Assembly (NCBI GenBank): GCA_011526085.1
Contig: WYBC01000038.1
Location: 186,001 to 250,000 of the forward strand
Source of the DNA: Lysobacter sp.
GTDB lineage: Bacteria > Pseudomonadota > Gammaproteobacteria > Xanthomonadales > Xanthomonadaceae
Direction of reading: 5' to 3'
DNA length: 64,000 nt
In this document: positions 45,001 through 55,047 of the stretch, piece by piece
How positions within the stretch are numbered: the first letter of the stretch is position 1
Layout of the letters: the number at the start of each line of letters is the position of its first letter
Program-made: the position numbers and the translations under genes
Notes under the pieces: generated by a model
The model's input: only the letters and a program-made list of their open reading frames with translations
Databases searched by the model: none
What the model was told of the DNA's origin: nothing

Positions 45001-46766
45001 CAGACCGCCTCCGTCGCCGCGTCGTCGGCGAAGAACATTTCCTCGGGCGCCGAGACGCCGAGCAGGGCCAGGCCGTTCGCCAGCACGCGCTGCACCGCGG
45101 TGCCGAGCGCCAGGCGCGCGTTGCGGGTGTCGGCGTCGTCGACCAGGAAAATGTGGCCGTTGTAGTACGACTGGAACGCCTGCGCGAGTTCCACGAGATA
45201 GGCCGCGACGAGATGCGGTTCCAGATCGCGGCCGGCGACTTCGACGATCTCCGGGAAGCGCGCGATGTCGATCAGCAGGTCGCGCACGGCGGCGTTGTCG
45301 AGATCCAGCGGCTGCGCCAGCCCGGCTTCGAGATCGAACGACAGGCCGCGGTCCTTCATCCTGCGCAGCACGCCGAAGGTGCGGGCATGCGACAGCTGCA
45401 CGTAGTACACCGGATTGTCGAGCGTCTGCGAGCGCGCGAGGTCGATGTCGAACACCAGCTGCGAATCGGGCTTGCGCGCGATCAGGAACCAGCGCACGGC
45501 GTCGGCGCCGGTCTCGTCGATCAGGTCGCGCAGGGTGACGTAGCTGCCGGCGCGCTTGGAGATCTTCACTTCCTCGCCGCCGCGCATCACCGTGACCATC
45601 TGGTGCAGCACGTACTCCGGCCACTGCTTCGGAATGCCGCAGTCCAGCGCCTGCAGGCCGGTGAGGACTCTGGCGAGTGAGCCGTGGTGATCGGCGCCGA
45701 GTTCGGTGATCGCGCGCTCGTAGCCGCGCTGCCACTTGGTCAGGTGGTAGGCCACGTCCGGCACGAAATAGGTATACGTGCCGTCGGACTTGCGCATCAC
45801 GCGGTCCTTGTCGTCGCCGAAGTCGGTGCTGCGCAGCCACAGCGCGCCGCCTTCCTCGTAGGTGTGGCCGTGCGCGACGAGTTCGCGCACGGTCTCTTCC
45901 ACCTTGCCGTCGGCGTAGAGCGAGGATTCGAGGTAATACACGTCGAACGACACGCGGAACGCTTCGAGGTCGAGATTCTGTTCGCGGCGCAGCCAGGCCA
46001 CGGCGAAGCGGCGGATCGCGTCGTAGTCCTCCGCGTCGCCGGCACCGACGATCTGCTGGCCGTCCAGTTCGACGGCGGCGCCGTCGAGATAGGCCCGGGC
46101 CACGTCGGCGATGTAGTCGCCCTGGTAGAAATCCTCCGACCAGCCGGCGTCGCCGGGCTTCAGGCCCCTGGCGCGCGCCTGCGTCGACTTCGCCAGATTC
46201 TCGATCTGCACGCCGGCATCGTTGTAGTAGAACTCGCGCTTCACCTGCCAGCCGTTGGCGTCGAGCACGCGGGCGATGCAGTCGCCGATCGCCGCGGCGC
46301 GGCCGTGGCCGACGTGCAGCGGGCCGGTGGGATTGGCGGAGACGTATTCCACGCCGGCGGTGCGGCCGCCGCCGCTGGCGTTGCGGCCGTAGGTCTCGCC
46401 CTGTGCGTGCACGGCGCGCAGCTGGCGCTGCCATGCGGCCGCGGACAGCCGGAAATTCAGGAACCCGGGGCCGGCGATTTCCACCGAAGCGATGTCGTCG
46501 TTCGCGGGCAGGGCGTCGATCAGGGCCTGCGCGATCGCGCGCGGATTGCTGCGCGCAGGCTTGGCCAGGGTCATCGCCGCGTTGGTGGCGAAGTCGCCAT
46601 GGCTGCGGTCCTTCGGGCGCTCGACCACGAAGTCCGGGACGGCGAGATCGGCGGGCAGGACGCCCTGGCCGCGGAGATTGGCGATGCCCTGTTCGATCAG
46701 GGCGCGAAGCTGGGATTTCACGGAGGATTTGCGCCTGAAATCGGCGGTGTTTCGAGGGTTGGGCAT
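45000..46766 (-). CDS. argS: Arginyl-tRNA synthetase
   Basis: This class I synthetase attaches arginine to tRNA-Arg. The 588-residue protein has the N-terminal additional domain, the HIGH motif variant in [16 protein letters not shown], and [12 protein letters not shown] at the KMSKS position. The C-terminal anticodon domain ends near [14 protein letters not shown]. The start at 46766 is an ATG; a GTG at 46721 ([12 protein letters not shown]) is a plausible alternative closer to the usual N-terminus. It is coupled to the SPOR gene. Confidence 0.96.
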   Translation of the reverse strand: MPNPRNTADFRRKSSVKSQLRALIEQGIANLRGQGVLPADLAVPDFVVERPKDRSHGDFATNAAMTLAKPARSNPRAIAQALIDALPANDDIASVEIAGPGFLNFRLSAAAWQRQLRAVHAQGETYGRNASGGGRTAGVEYVSANPTGPLHVGHGRAAAIGDCIARVLDANGWQVKREFYYNDAGVQIENLAKSTQARARGLKPGDAGWSEDFYQGDYIADVARAYLDGAAVELDGQQIVGAGDAEDYDAIRRFAVAWLRREQNLDLEAFRVSFDVYYLESSLYADGKVEETVRELVAHGHTYEEGGALWLRSTDFGDDKDRVMRKSDGTYTYFVPDVAYHLTKWQRGYERAITELGADHHGSLARVLTGLQALDCGIPKQWPEYVLHQMVTVMRGGEEVKISKRAGSYVTLRDLIDETGADAVRWFLIARKPDSQLVFDIDLARSQTLDNPVYYVQLSHARTFGVLRRMKDRGLSFDLEAGLAQPLDLDNAAVRDLLIDIARFPEIVEVAGRDLEPHLVAAYLVELAQAFQSYYNGHIFLVDDADTRNARLALGTAVQRVLANGLALLGVSAPEEMFFADDAATEAV

Positions 46767-46840
46767 TGTAGCCGAGGGCGGGCAGTGGATTGCGCAGCCG
46801 CGTCTGGCCCGCGGTACCGGGCGAGCCGATTCGCCAGGGT

Positions 46841-47251
46841 CCTGTCATCCCGAACCCGGCGCAGCCGGGGAGGGATCTGCTTTTCGGGTCGCGGCAAGCC
46901 CTGACCACGCTTGGGCAAGGTCTTCCCAACGCGGGTTCACGGTTTCGATCAGTCTTATCTTTTTCTCCCGGCGGAAGGCCTTCAGCGTCTTTTCCCTTTG
47001 GATGGCTGAATACACGTCGTCCGTTGTTTCGAAGTAGACCAGCCGATGGATGCGGTATCGCCCCGTATGGCTCTTGGATCCCTGCGTGCGGTGCTGGTGG
47101 ATGCGACGCAACAAATCGGAGGTCACGCCGATGTAAAGAGCCCTCGACTTGCTCGACAGGATGTAGACGAAATAGGTTTTGAGCTCGCGCATGCCAACGA
47201 TTCCCGAACAGCAGATCCCTCACCCGGCTGCGCCGGATTCGGGATGACAGG
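46841..47251. mobile_element. Putative mini-element: GIY-YIG gene between terminal inverted repeats
   Basis: The left end begins CCTGTCATCCCGAACCCGGC (46841-46880). The right end (47211-47251) is its near-exact reverse complement, ending ATTCGGGATGACAGG. The ends of about 40 bp differ at few positions. The about 411-bp unit contains a single GIY-YIG gene that begins 18 bp inside the right end and runs into the left end. A short relative without the gene is at 2207-2294. No transposase of a known type is present, so movement is inferred from structure. Confidence 0.65.
46845..47192 (-). CDS. Single-domain GIY-YIG endonuclease-like protein
   Basis: The 115-residue protein is a compact GIY-YIG fold of the UPF0213/YhbQ-like group. 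Visible features are FVYILSSKSRALYIGVTSD (the two GIY/YIG strands), DLLRRIHQH (catalytic Arg), and a conserved KTLKAFRREKK helix region with an acidic Glu in AIQREKTLKAF. The last dozen codons (ADPSPAAPGSG) are encoded by the left inverted repeat. It lies between argS and radC. The role could be DNA nicking for spread of the repeats or repair, both unproven. Confidence 0.88.
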   Translation of the reverse strand: MRELKTYFVYILSSKSRALYIGVTSDLLRRIHQHRTQGSKSHTGRYRIHRLVYFETTDDVYSAIQREKTLKAFRREKKIRLIETVNPRWEDLAQAWSGLAATRKADPSPAAPGSG

Positions 47252-47282
47252 GGTAAAGCAATGGGGGTACGGCGCACCGGCT

Positions 47283-47957
47283 TCACACCCACCCCCGCGC
47301 CGCCAGCGACACCGGGGCGCCGTCGCCGACGACGAAATGGTCGAGCAGGCGGATTTCGACCAGCGCGAGCGCCTGTTTCAGGCGCAGGGTGATGGCGCGG
47401 TCGGCGGCGCTGGGTTCGCCGTTGCCGCTGGGGTGGTTGTGGCCGACGATCAGCGCGGCGGCGTTGTGGGCCAGCGCGCGGCGCACCACTTCCCGCGGAT
47501 GCACCTCGGCGCCGTCGACGGTGCCGCGAAACAGTTCCTCGAAGGCGATGGCGCGATGGCGGGTGTCGAGGAACAGGGCGGCGAAGACCTCGTGCGGCAA
47601 TCCGCGCAGGCGCTGGGCGAAATAGCGGCCGGCGGCCTGCGGGTCGGTCAGCGCTTCGCCGCGTTCCAGCCCGGCCGCGAGGTGGCGGTTGCCCAGTTCC
47701 AGCGCCGCGAGCAGGGCGCAGGCGCGGGCCGGCCCGATTCCGGGCAGTTTCAGCAGTTCCTTCGGCGTCCGCTCCAGCAGGCAGCGCAGCGGCCCGTGGA
47801 CGTTGAGCAGGCGTCGCGCGCTGCTGACCGCGTCCGAGCCCTGCGTGCCGGAGGACAGGAAGATCGCGAGCAGCTCGGCGTCGGAGAGCACGGTAGGGCC
47901 GTGATGGAGGAGTTTTTCGCGGGGACGTTCGTTGTCGGGCCAGTCGCGGATCTGCAT
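47283..47957 (-). CDS. radC: RadC family JAMM-domain protein
   Basis: RadC proteins have an N-terminal helix-hairpin-helix part and a C-terminal JAMM metal domain; the once-claimed DNA-repair role is doubtful. The 224-residue protein starts with the conserved [15 protein letters not shown], has the hairpin [14 protein letters not shown], and the metal motif [17 protein letters not shown] 47957 fits the family; ATG 47990 in frame is possible. It is divergent from coaBC, with overlapping 5' regions, and immediately downstream of the GIY-YIG unit. Confidence 0.92.
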   Translation of the reverse strand: MQIRDWPDNERPREKLLHHGPTVLSDAELLAIFLSSGTQGSDAVSSARRLLNVHGPLRCLLERTPKELLKLPGIGPARACALLAALELGNRHLAAGLERGEALTDPQAAGRYFAQRLRGLPHEVFAALFLDTRHRAIAFEELFRGTVDGAEVHPREVVRRALAHNAAALIVGHNHPSGNGEPSAADRAITLRLKQALALVEIRLLDHFVVGDGAPVSLAARGWV

Positions 47958-48075
47958 GTCGGCGAGAAGAGGGGGCGTTGGCGACAGCATCGCCACACGG
48001 TCGCGGCCGCGCTGTCGGGCGCGGCCGCGGCATCGGGTAAGCTGTGGCTCTGTTCGAACGTAGGAAAACCCCGCG

Positions 48076-49278
48076 ATGGCGCTGACCGGTCGACGCATCC
48101 TGCTCTGCGTGTGCGGCGGGATCGCCGCCTACAAGGCGGTGGAACTGGTCCGGCGATTGCGCGAGGCCGGTGCCGAGGTCCAGGTGGCGATGACCGCGAA
48201 TGCGCAGCGCTTCATCGGCGCGGCCAGCCTGCAGGCGGTGTCCGGGGTGCCGGTGCGCGGCACGCTCTGGGACGAAGCGGCCGAGGCGGCGATGGGGCAT
48301 ATCGAACTGGCGCGCTGGGCCGACCGCGTGGTCGTGGCGCCGGCGACCGCCGACATCCTGGCCAAGCTCGCCCACGGCCTGGCCGACGATCTGGTCAGCA
48401 CCCTCTGCCTCGCCACCGCCGCACCGATCGCGGTGGCGCCGGCGATGAACAATCGCATGTGGCTGCATCCGGCCACCCGGGCCAACGTGGCGACGCTGCG
48501 CGACCGCGGCGTGCAGGTGATCGGTCCGGACGACGGCGCCCAGGCCTGCGGCGAATTCGGCCCGGGCCGCCTGCGCGAGCCGCCGGACATCGTCGCCGCG
48601 CTGGACGAATCCCTGGCCGGCGGCGACGACCTCGCCGGGCGTCGCCTGCTGATCAGCGCCGGGCCGACCTTCGAGGATCTCGATCCTGTGCGGTTCATCG
48701 GCAACCGCAGCAGCGGCAAGATGGGCTTCGCGATCGCCGCGGCCGCCGCGCGTCGCGGCGCCGACGTGGTGATGGTCGCGGGTCCCGTGCATCTGGCCAC
48801 ACCGCCGGGCGTGCGCCGGATCGACGTGCGTTCGGCCGCGCAGATGCGCGATGCGGTGCTGGGCGCGCTGCCGGCGGACATCTACATCGGTGCGGCCGCG
48901 GTGGCCGATTACACGCCGCGCACCGTCTCGGCCGAGAAGATCAAGAAGACCCGCGAGGGCGGCGGCGAGACGCTCACCGTCGAACTCGTGCGCACGCACG
49001 ACGTGCTGGCCGAAGTCGCCGCGCATGCGCTGCGGCCGCGGGTGGTCGTGGGTTTCGCCGCGGAGACCAACGATGTCGAGCGCTACGCCCGCGACAAACT
49101 GGTGCGCAAGGGGCTGGACATGATCGCCGCGAACCAGGTCGGACGCGCCGGCTGCGGTTTCGAAAGCGACGACAACGCGCTGACCGTCATCGATGCCTCG
49201 ACCGCGCACGCGCTGGGTCCGGCGGCGAAGACCGCGCTCGCGGATGCGCTGCTGGATCTGATCCGCGCGCGGCTCTGA
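48076..49278 (+). CDS. coaBC: Bifunctional phosphopantothenoylcysteine decarboxylase/phosphopantothenate-cysteine ligase
   Basis: CoaBC makes 4'-phosphopantetheine for coenzyme A. The N-terminal FMN flavoprotein domain (about 1-185) has [19 protein letters not shown], the catalytic-His region [19 protein letters not shown], and APAMNNRMW. The C-terminal ligase domain (about 190-400) has [47 protein letters not shown] and VGFAAETND. The length of 400 residues is standard. A bidirectional terminator follows at 49412. Confidence 0.96.
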   Translation: MALTGRRILLCVCGGIAAYKAVELVRRLREAGAEVQVAMTANAQRFIGAASLQAVSGVPVRGTLWDEAAEAAMGHIELARWADRVVVAPATADILAKLAHGLADDLVSTLCLATAAPIAVAPAMNNRMWLHPATRANVATLRDRGVQVIGPDDGAQACGEFGPGRLREPPDIVAALDESLAGGDDLAGRRLLISAGPTFEDLDPVRFIGNRSSGKMGFAIAAAAARRGADVVMVAGPVHLATPPGVRRIDVRSAAQMRDAVLGALPADIYIGAAAVADYTPRTVSAEKIKKTREGGGETLTVELVRTHDVLAEVAAHALRPRVVVGFAAETNDVERYARDKLVRKGLDMIAANQVGRAGCGFESDDNALTVIDASTAHALGPAAKTALADALLDLIRARL

Positions 49279-49300
49279 AGGCGTCGCCGGGCCCATCCGA

Positions 49301-49384
49301 TAGAGCGGCCTGACCAGTCATTCGACTGTTGAAAACCAGGCCGCGGCTCTTCGCAAGACCACCAGCGGCCTGAAGGCCGCTCTA
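49301..49384. repeat. REP-like inverted repeat after coaBC
   Basis: TAGAGCGGCCT at 49301 pairs with AGGCCGCTCTA ending at 49384. The right arm is itself a palindrome (AGCGGCCTGAAGGCCGCT). It differs from the 4160 copy by GGCC in place of GGGC, a sister sequence of the same family. Confidence 0.7.
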
Positions 49385-49411
49385 CCGGAGCGGACGCGCG
49401 ACATGCCGCAA

Positions 49412-49442
49412 CGAAAAAGGGCGCCGAAGCGCCCTTTTTCGT
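49412..49442. terminator. Bidirectional Rho-independent terminator
   Basis: CGAAAAAGGGCGC and GCGCCCTTTTTCG form a 13-bp stem around CGAA. Its A/T ends act as U-tracts in both directions between the convergent coaBC and CsgG-like genes. Confidence 0.9.
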
Positions 49443-49462
49443 CCGCGATGCCGGGAGGCCGA

Positions 49463-50428
49463 TCAGCGCGACAGCTCGATCAGCGTCGACGAGATCCAGC
49501 CCTTGTTGCCGAGCTCGTCCTCGACTTCCCACATCATGCCTTCCTTGTTGCCGGTGGGGTACAGCATCATCCCCGGGTCGAGCGAGCGCACGACCTTGGT
49601 GCCCTTCGGCGTGGTGAACAGGCGGGCCGGCTTGGTGACCGTGACCGCCTGCTGCGCGTTGGCGGCGGAGGCGTTCTGCGGCAGGCCGCCGAGCTGGCCG
49701 ACGATGTCGATGTAGGCCTGCAGGTAGGCGAGGGTGATCACCTGGCCGATCTCGGTGTTGGCGTAGCCGCTGGCGCCGCCGGCGCCGAAGCCGCTGTAGC
49801 CGAACAGGCCGCCGCCGGCGCCCCAGCCGATGTCGGTCTTCTTGGCGCTGCCTTCGGCCATCGCGACCTGTTCGGTCGAACGCACGTCGGTCACGGTCAG
49901 CACCACGTCGGCGGTCTTGCGCTTGAAGTCCAGGCCGCCGATGGCCGCGCCGGCGCGGCCGCCGACCAGGCCGCCGATCAGGCCGCCGATGGCGTTGCCG
50001 CCGGCGTTGCGGTTGGCGGAGATCAGGTCGGGCACCATCACGTAGTCGGCGGCCTTCATCTGGCCCTTGCCGACGTTGGAGCGGCCGCGCAGTTCGCCGC
50101 TGGCGCCGAGGGCGCGTTCGCGCTGGGCGGCGTCGAGGCCGGCACCGCGGTCGACCAGGGTGAAGCAGCGCGACTTGCTGACGAAGACCTTGATCAGCTT
50201 CGACGGCGCCGGCAGCTGCTGGCCGGTCCACCAGTCGGTGCCGTCTTCCGGCTCGAGCACCGACAGCGTGCCGAGCGGTTTGGCGCAGGTCGGAATCTCG
50301 GCCATCTGCTGCTTGCGCTGATCCTGCGCGCTCTGGCGCTGGGCGCTGGCCGGCGCCACGACGGCGGCCAGGGCGAGGGTCAGCAGGCTGGCCTTGAGGA
50401 GAACGGACGCGCGGGCGGAGTGGGTCAT
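49463..50428 (-). CDS. CsgG-like secreted protein with C-terminal SH3-like domain
   Basis: The 321-residue protein has a signal peptide (about 1-29, ending APASA) and no lipobox Cys. The central part resembles CsgG/HfaB-type secretion proteins: KLIKVFVSKSRCFTLVDRG, MKAADYVMVPDLI, DVVLTVTDVRST. It contains a glycine-zipper stretch (AIGGLIGGLVGGRAGAAIGG). The last 60 residues (KPARLFTTPKGTKVVRSL to GNKGWISSTLIEL) look like a bacterial SH3 domain. It is probably in the outer membrane or periplasm. No curli genes are adjacent, and the role is unknown. Confidence 0.75.
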   Translation of the reverse strand: MTHSARASVLLKASLLTLALAAVVAPASAQRQSAQDQRKQQMAEIPTCAKPLGTLSVLEPEDGTDWWTGQQLPAPSKLIKVFVSKSRCFTLVDRGAGLDAAQRERALGASGELRGRSNVGKGQMKAADYVMVPDLISANRNAGGNAIGGLIGGLVGGRAGAAIGGLDFKRKTADVVLTVTDVRSTEQVAMAEGSAKKTDIGWGAGGGLFGYSGFGAGGASGYANTEIGQVITLAYLQAYIDIVGQLGGLPQNASAANAQQAVTVTKPARLFTTPKGTKVVRSLDPGMMLYPTGNKEGMMWEVEDELGNKGWISSTLIELSR

Positions 50429-50693
50429 GGTGGTCTGGTGGCCTTGTTTCGATGGGAGTGGATTCGATGGGAAATGCATCGGATGGGGCTGCGGCCGCGT
50501 GGCGGGCGGCGGCCGGAAAGGTCGCCGGCATTTTCGCGCCGAGCGTCCGGCAAGTCGATAGAACGGATCGCGCCGCTGGCCGCGGCCAGCGGGCGCCGAC
50601 AGCCCGCCGCGGGCGTGCCGGCGGCGGCCGGTCGTCTGCCCTCCGGGCGGGGCGGGTACACTGGCGGCCTCTCCCGTCCGACCGTGTCCCGCC

Positions 50694-52673
50694 ATGCGCG
50701 CTTCGATCCTGGCCCTGCCCCTGCTCGCCACCCTGATGATGACCGCCTGCAACTCCGAGACCGCCACGCCGGTGACGCCGGCCGCCAAGCCGAAAACGGC
50801 CGCGAGCGTCGCGACCATCGACGAACATTCCTACGCCGAGCCGGCGAAGGTCGCGATCAAGGACCTGACCCTCGACCTGAAGCTCGACTTCGACACCAAG
50901 ACCCTGTCCGGCACCGCCACCTACCAGCTCGACTGGAAGGACGCCGCAGCCACCGCGCTGGTGCTGGACAGCCGCGACCTGACCATCGCCAAGGTCGAAG
51001 GCACCGACGCCAAGGGCGCCTGGTCGCCGCTGAAGTTCGCGCTGGCCGCCGCCGATCCGATCCTCGGCAGCAAGCTCACCATCGACGCGCCGCAGCGCAA
51101 TCCGGAAGTGCGGGTGACCTACACCACGTCGCCGGACGCCTCCGGCCTGCAGTGGCTGGAGCCGTCGATGACCGAGGGCAAGCAGCTGCCCTTCATGTTC
51201 AGCCAGTCGCAGCAGATCCACGCCCGTTCGTGGGTGCCGCTGCAGGACACGCCGAGCGTGCGCTACACCTACAGCGCCCACGTGACCTCGCGTCCGGACG
51301 TGATGGTGCTGATGAGCGCCGACAACGATCCGAATGCGATCCGCGACGGCGACTACACCTTCAAGATGCCGCAGAAGATCCCGTCGTACCTGATGGCGAT
51401 CGCCGCCGGCGATCTCGCGTTCAAGCGCATTTCCGACCGCAGCGGCGTGTGGTCCGAACCGGCGATGCTCGACAAGGCCGTGGCCGAGTTCGAGGACACC
51501 GAGAAGATGATCGCCACCGCCGAGGCGCTGTACGGCCCGTACCGCTGGGACCGCTACGACATGCTGGTGCTGCCGCCGTCGTTCCCGTACGGCGGCATGG
51601 AGAACCCGCGCCTGACCTTCCTCACCCCGACGGTGATCGTCGGCGACAAGACCCTGGTGTCGCTGATCGCGCACGAACTGGCGCACAGTTGGTCGGGCAA
51701 CCTCGTCACCTTCTCCAGCGCCAAGGACGCGTGGCTCAACGAAGGCTTCACCAGCTACGTCGAGAACCGCATCATCGAGGTGCTGTACGGCGAAGAGCAG
51801 GCCGACATGGAGAACGTGATCGAGCGCAACGAGCTGAAGAAGGAGTTCGCCGAGATCGATCCGAAGCTGCAGGCGCTGGCGACCAAGCCCGGCGTGCTCA
51901 AGGACCCGGACGAGAACAGCAGCGCGACCGTCTACACCAAGGGCGCATGGTTCCTGCAGTTCCTCGAGGAGCGCTACGGCCGCGACAAGTTCGACCCGTT
52001 CCTGAAGGAATACTTCAACCACTTCGCGTTCCAGAGCATCAACAGCGCGCAGTTCGCGAAGTACGCGCAGCAGAATCTGCTGCTGAAGTATCCGAACATC
52101 GTGTCCCAGGCCGAGTTCGATGCATGGCTGTACGACCCGGGCATTCCGGCGACCGCGCCGCAGACCCAGGCCCGCCGTTTCGGCGTGGTCGATTCCGCCC
52201 GGCTCGCCTGGCTGGGAACCGGCCAGTTGCCGCCGGACGCCATCACCAAGACCTGGACCACCCAGGAATGGTTGCATTTCATCGAAAGCCTGCCGGAGAC
52301 GCTGACCATGGATCAGCTGACCCAGCTCGACGGCGCCTACGCCTTCACCGGCACCATGAACGGCGAGATCGCGCAGCGCTGGTATCCGCTGGCGGTGCGC
52401 AACGGTTACACCCAGGCCAACGACGCCATCGCCGCGTTCCTCAAGCGCATCGGCCGTCGCAAGCTGATCATGCCGACCTACAACGCGCTGGTGCAGACCG
52501 AAGCCGGTCTGGCGCTGGCGAAGCAGGTCTTCGCCGAAGCGAAGCCGGGCTATCACCCGATCACCACCGGTTCGGTGCAGAAGGCCATCGACGAAGCCAA
52601 GCCGGCGCCGTCCGCACCCGTCGCGCCCACGCCGCCGCAGGCGCCCGAAGCGCCCGCCGCACCGGCGAAGTGA
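50694..52673 (+). CDS. M1 family aminopeptidase, lipoprotein
   Basis: It removes N-terminal residues from peptides, probably in the periplasm. The N-terminus has a lipoprotein signal (LLATLMMTACN, Cys19). The exopeptidase signature is GGMENPRLTF (a GAMEN variant), and the zinc motif is His327-Glu328, His331 and Glu350 in HELAHSWSGN and NEGFTSY. The 659-residue protein also has a leukotriene-A4-hydrolase-like C-terminal helical domain (about 490-620), followed by an Ala/Pro-rich tail. The next hydrolase gene starts 12 bp later. Confidence 0.94.
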   Translation: MRASILALPLLATLMMTACNSETATPVTPAAKPKTAASVATIDEHSYAEPAKVAIKDLTLDLKLDFDTKTLSGTATYQLDWKDAAATALVLDSRDLTIAKVEGTDAKGAWSPLKFALAAADPILGSKLTIDAPQRNPEVRVTYTTSPDASGLQWLEPSMTEGKQLPFMFSQSQQIHARSWVPLQDTPSVRYTYSAHVTSRPDVMVLMSADNDPNAIRDGDYTFKMPQKIPSYLMAIAAGDLAFKRISDRSGVWSEPAMLDKAVAEFEDTEKMIATAEALYGPYRWDRYDMLVLPPSFPYGGMENPRLTFLTPTVIVGDKTLVSLIAHELAHSWSGNLVTFSSAKDAWLNEGFTSYVENRIIEVLYGEEQADMENVIERNELKKEFAEIDPKLQALATKPGVLKDPDENSSATVYTKGAWFLQFLEERYGRDKFDPFLKEYFNHFAFQSINSAQFAKYAQQNLLLKYPNIVSQAEFDAWLYDPGIPATAPQTQARRFGVVDSARLAWLGTGQLPPDAITKTWTTQEWLHFIESLPETLTMDQLTQLDGAYAFTGTMNGEIAQRWYPLAVRNGYTQANDAIAAFLKRIGRRKLIMPTYNALVQTEAGLALAKQVFAEAKPGYHPITTGSVQKAIDEAKPAPSAPVAPTPPQAPEAPAAPAK

Positions 52674-52685
52674 TCCGCTGAAGCG

Positions 52686-53690
52686 ATGAAGGGCGTGTCG
52701 CCGCGCAAGGCTTTCGTCGCGAACGCCATCGCCGGCGCGATCCTGATCGCGCTGGCGATCGCGCTGTGGCGCGACCCCGGCCTGGTGATCCGCGCCGAGT
52801 TCGCCAAGCAGCGCATGCTGCTGGGGGCGCGTTCGCATGAGACCGTGGTCGGCGATCACGATTGGACCTGGGTCGAACTCGACGCCGACAAGCCCGATGC
52901 ACCCACCATCGTCATGCTGCACGGCTACACCGGCAGCAAGGAAAACTGGTACCGGCTCGCGCGCGCGCTGAAGGGCCGGTACCGCATCGTGATCCCGGAT
53001 CTGCCCGGTTGGGGCCAGAGCGAGCGCAAGCCCGATGCCGATTACGGCTATGTCGCGCAGAGCCGGCGCGTGGCGGATTTCCTCGCCGAACCCGAGGTTT
53101 CGAACGGGGCGCCGGTGGTGCTGCTCGGACATTCGATGGGCGGCGGCATCGCCGCGCTGACCGCGGCGCGGCGTCCGGATCGGGTCGCGCGCGTCGGCCT
53201 GCTCGACGCCGCCGGCGTGCGCTTCGCGGACAACCGTTTCGGCGAAGGCGTGCTGGCCGGCAGGAATCCGTTCGCGGTCCAGGACCCGGCCTCGCTGAAG
53301 CGCTACATGGACACCGTGTTCCACGACCGCGCGGCGATGCCGCCGGTGCCGTGGCCGGCCGATCGCATCTACATCGCCCAGCGCAAGCGTGACGCCGCGT
53401 TCGAGCAGCGCGTGCTGGACCGCATCGGCCGCGGCGACGAGCGCTTCCTGCCCGGGCAGGAAGCCGCGAAGATCGAACAGCCGGCGCTGCTGCTGTGGTG
53501 CCGCCAGGACCAGGTTATCGATCCCAGCGCGATGGCGCTGTACGCCGCGCGCATTCCGCACGCCAGCCAGGTGCTGCTGGACGGCTGCGGCCACATGTCG
53601 CTGATGGAGCGGCCCGGCGAAACCGCCGAAGCGGTCGCGCTGTTGATCGAACGCGGCGCGCCGGCCGGTCCGCCGGCGGACGCGCCCTGA
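52686..53690 (+). CDS. Alpha/beta hydrolase, membrane-anchored
   Basis: The 334-residue protein has an N-terminal membrane anchor (residues about 10-28, FVANAIAGAILIALAIALW), an oxyanion-hole motif HGYTGSKENW, the nucleophile Ser150 in GHSMGG, and a C-terminal catalytic His in DGCGHMSLMERP. The catalytic acid is likely Asp in CRQDQVID. These match monoacylglycerol-lipase or haloperoxidase-like esterases. It is 12 bp after the aminopeptidase gene and probably co-transcribed. The substrate is unknown. Confidence 0.88.
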   Translation: MKGVSPRKAFVANAIAGAILIALAIALWRDPGLVIRAEFAKQRMLLGARSHETVVGDHDWTWVELDADKPDAPTIVMLHGYTGSKENWYRLARALKGRYRIVIPDLPGWGQSERKPDADYGYVAQSRRVADFLAEPEVSNGAPVVLLGHSMGGGIAALTAARRPDRVARVGLLDAAGVRFADNRFGEGVLAGRNPFAVQDPASLKRYMDTVFHDRAAMPPVPWPADRIYIAQRKRDAAFEQRVLDRIGRGDERFLPGQEAAKIEQPALLLWCRQDQVIDPSAMALYAARIPHASQVLLDGCGHMSLMERPGETAEAVALLIERGAPAGPPADAP

Positions 53691-53722
53691 GCCCGACGGT
53701 CGACACCGTCAGAGGAGACCGC

Positions 53723-54463
53723 ATGAACACCGCGCACCGCCCGCCCGTCGTCCGGATGTTGTCCCTCGCGCTGTGCGCCGCCCTGCTCGCCGGCTGCGGC
53801 GAGGATCCCGAAGCCGCCAGGGCCGCCGCCGCTGCGCAGGCCGCCGCACGCGAGGCCGAAGCGGAGAAGGGCGCCGCCGCGTTCGACGATGCGGTCGGCA
53901 AGCAGAACTGGGCGCTGGCCAAGGCGCAGGCCGACGTGCTGATCCTGGATTTCCCCGACAGCGCCGCGGCCAAGCGGGTGTCCGCGCAGCTCGACGAGGT
54001 CAAGGCCAGGTCCGAGGCCGAGCGCGAGACCAAGCGCCTCGCCGCGCTGTGGAGTTACGGCACCCAGAGCGTCAAGGGCGGCCTGCAGCGTTCGTCGGCG
54101 ATCTATGCGAAGGAGAACGTCGACGTGGACGGCTCCGGCCCCACGCAGGTGCGCCTGATCTTCCGCGACCATCCGTCCTGGGGCCGCAGCAGCTACCTCG
54201 TCCTGCAGCGCGGCGACTTCAACTGTTACGGCGGCTGTCGCGTGCCGGTGAAGCCCGACGACCGTCCCGCGAAATCGCTGCCGGGTTCGCGTCCGGATAC
54301 CGACGAGGCCATCGCGATGTTCATCGAGGACGATCGCGCGCTGTGGAAGCTGGCGACGAGCGCGAAAACCCTCGAAATCGAATTCCCGGTGAAGGGCCTG
54401 GGCAAACGCAAGGCGGTGTTCGAGGTCGGGGGACTCGACCGGAACCAGATGCCGGGCTGGTGA
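53723..54463 (+). CDS. Lipoprotein of unknown function
   Basis: The 246-residue precursor has a lipobox LLAGC (Cys near residue 24). Residues 30-60 are Ala/Glu-rich and helical. Residues about 45-100 look like a tetratricopeptide or helical-hairpin part, and the C-terminal half is beta-rich (VRLIFRDHPSWGRSSYLVLQ, LEIEFPVKGLG) with one CYGGC pair. No family was recognised. AGAGGAG precedes the start. It is downstream of the hydrolase in the same direction. Confidence 0.8.
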   Translation: MNTAHRPPVVRMLSLALCAALLAGCGEDPEAARAAAAAQAAAREAEAEKGAAAFDDAVGKQNWALAKAQADVLILDFPDSAAAKRVSAQLDEVKARSEAERETKRLAALWSYGTQSVKGGLQRSSAIYAKENVDVDGSGPTQVRLIFRDHPSWGRSSYLVLQRGDFNCYGGCRVPVKPDDRPAKSLPGSRPDTDEAIAMFIEDDRALWKLATSAKTLEIEFPVKGLGKRKAVFEVGGLDRNQMPGW

Positions 54464-54488
54464 GCCGCGCGCCGGCGCGCGCCGCGCC

Positions 54489-55001
54489 TCAGACGGGCCC
54501 CAGTTCGTTCAACGTCATCCGCGCCAGCGTGGCTTTCGCAGGCAGTTTGCACACCACGTTGAACGGCACCCAGGAATAGCTGCCGGGCGCGGTCATGCCG
54601 CTCAGCGTGAGCGTGCCGCCGAGGGTGGCGGGAATGGTGTGCGCGCCGCTGTCGGTCAGCACGCCGGACATGTAAGCCGAGCCCGCGGTGGCGGTGCATG
54701 TCACCGCCGCCTCGACATTGCCCGCCTTGAAGAACATCTGCAGCGTGGCGCTGTTCGCGGCGTTGTACCAGCCGTTTTCCGAATCGACGACGAAATTGCA
54801 CAGGATGTACTCGTCGGTCGCGTAGCGCGGAGTGATGCCGTTCGCCAGGTACAGCAGTTCGTCCGGTGTGGTGCTGCCGCCGTAGGCGAGGCAGGCGCTG
54901 CCGGTGCTGGTCTTGTAGTTCGCGGACGCGGTCTGCGGCGCCGCGCTCAGCGCGGCGGCGATGGCGAGCGTCAGTGCGGCGCTGGCGAAAGCGTGGGTCA
55001 T
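54489..55001 (-). CDS. Secreted protein of unknown function
   Basis: The 170-residue precursor has a classical signal peptide (about 1-27, ending TASA). The mature part is rich in Thr, Ser, Ala and aromatic residues with beta-strand pattern and four cysteines (SACLAY, ILCNF, VTCTA, VVCKL) that may form two disulfides. No family was recognised. It is convergent with the upstream lipoprotein gene (25 bp apart). It resembles small extracellular beta-sandwich proteins only in general character. Confidence 0.75.
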   Translation of the reverse strand: MTHAFASAALTLAIAAALSAAPQTASANYKTSTGSACLAYGGSTTPDELLYLANGITPRYATDEYILCNFVVDSENGWYNAANSATLQMFFKAGNVEAAVTCTATAGSAYMSGVLTDSGAHTIPATLGGTLTLSGMTAPGSYSWVPFNVVCKLPAKATLARMTLNELGPV

Positions 55002-55047
55002 GGGAGGGTGCCCGTGCGGAGGCGCGCGAGGCGCGCGCGGGAAGCGA

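Noticed and set aside
44233-49296. 1687-residue minus-strand frame spanning argS to coaBC
   Set aside because: Only its final part is the SPOR gene; the rest is out of frame with argS, radC and coaBC and has no family features.
49083-53594. 1503-residue minus-strand frame opposite the aminopeptidase and hydrolase genes
   Set aside because: It is antisense to proteins with intact catalytic motifs and has the low-complexity composition of GC-rich shadow frames.
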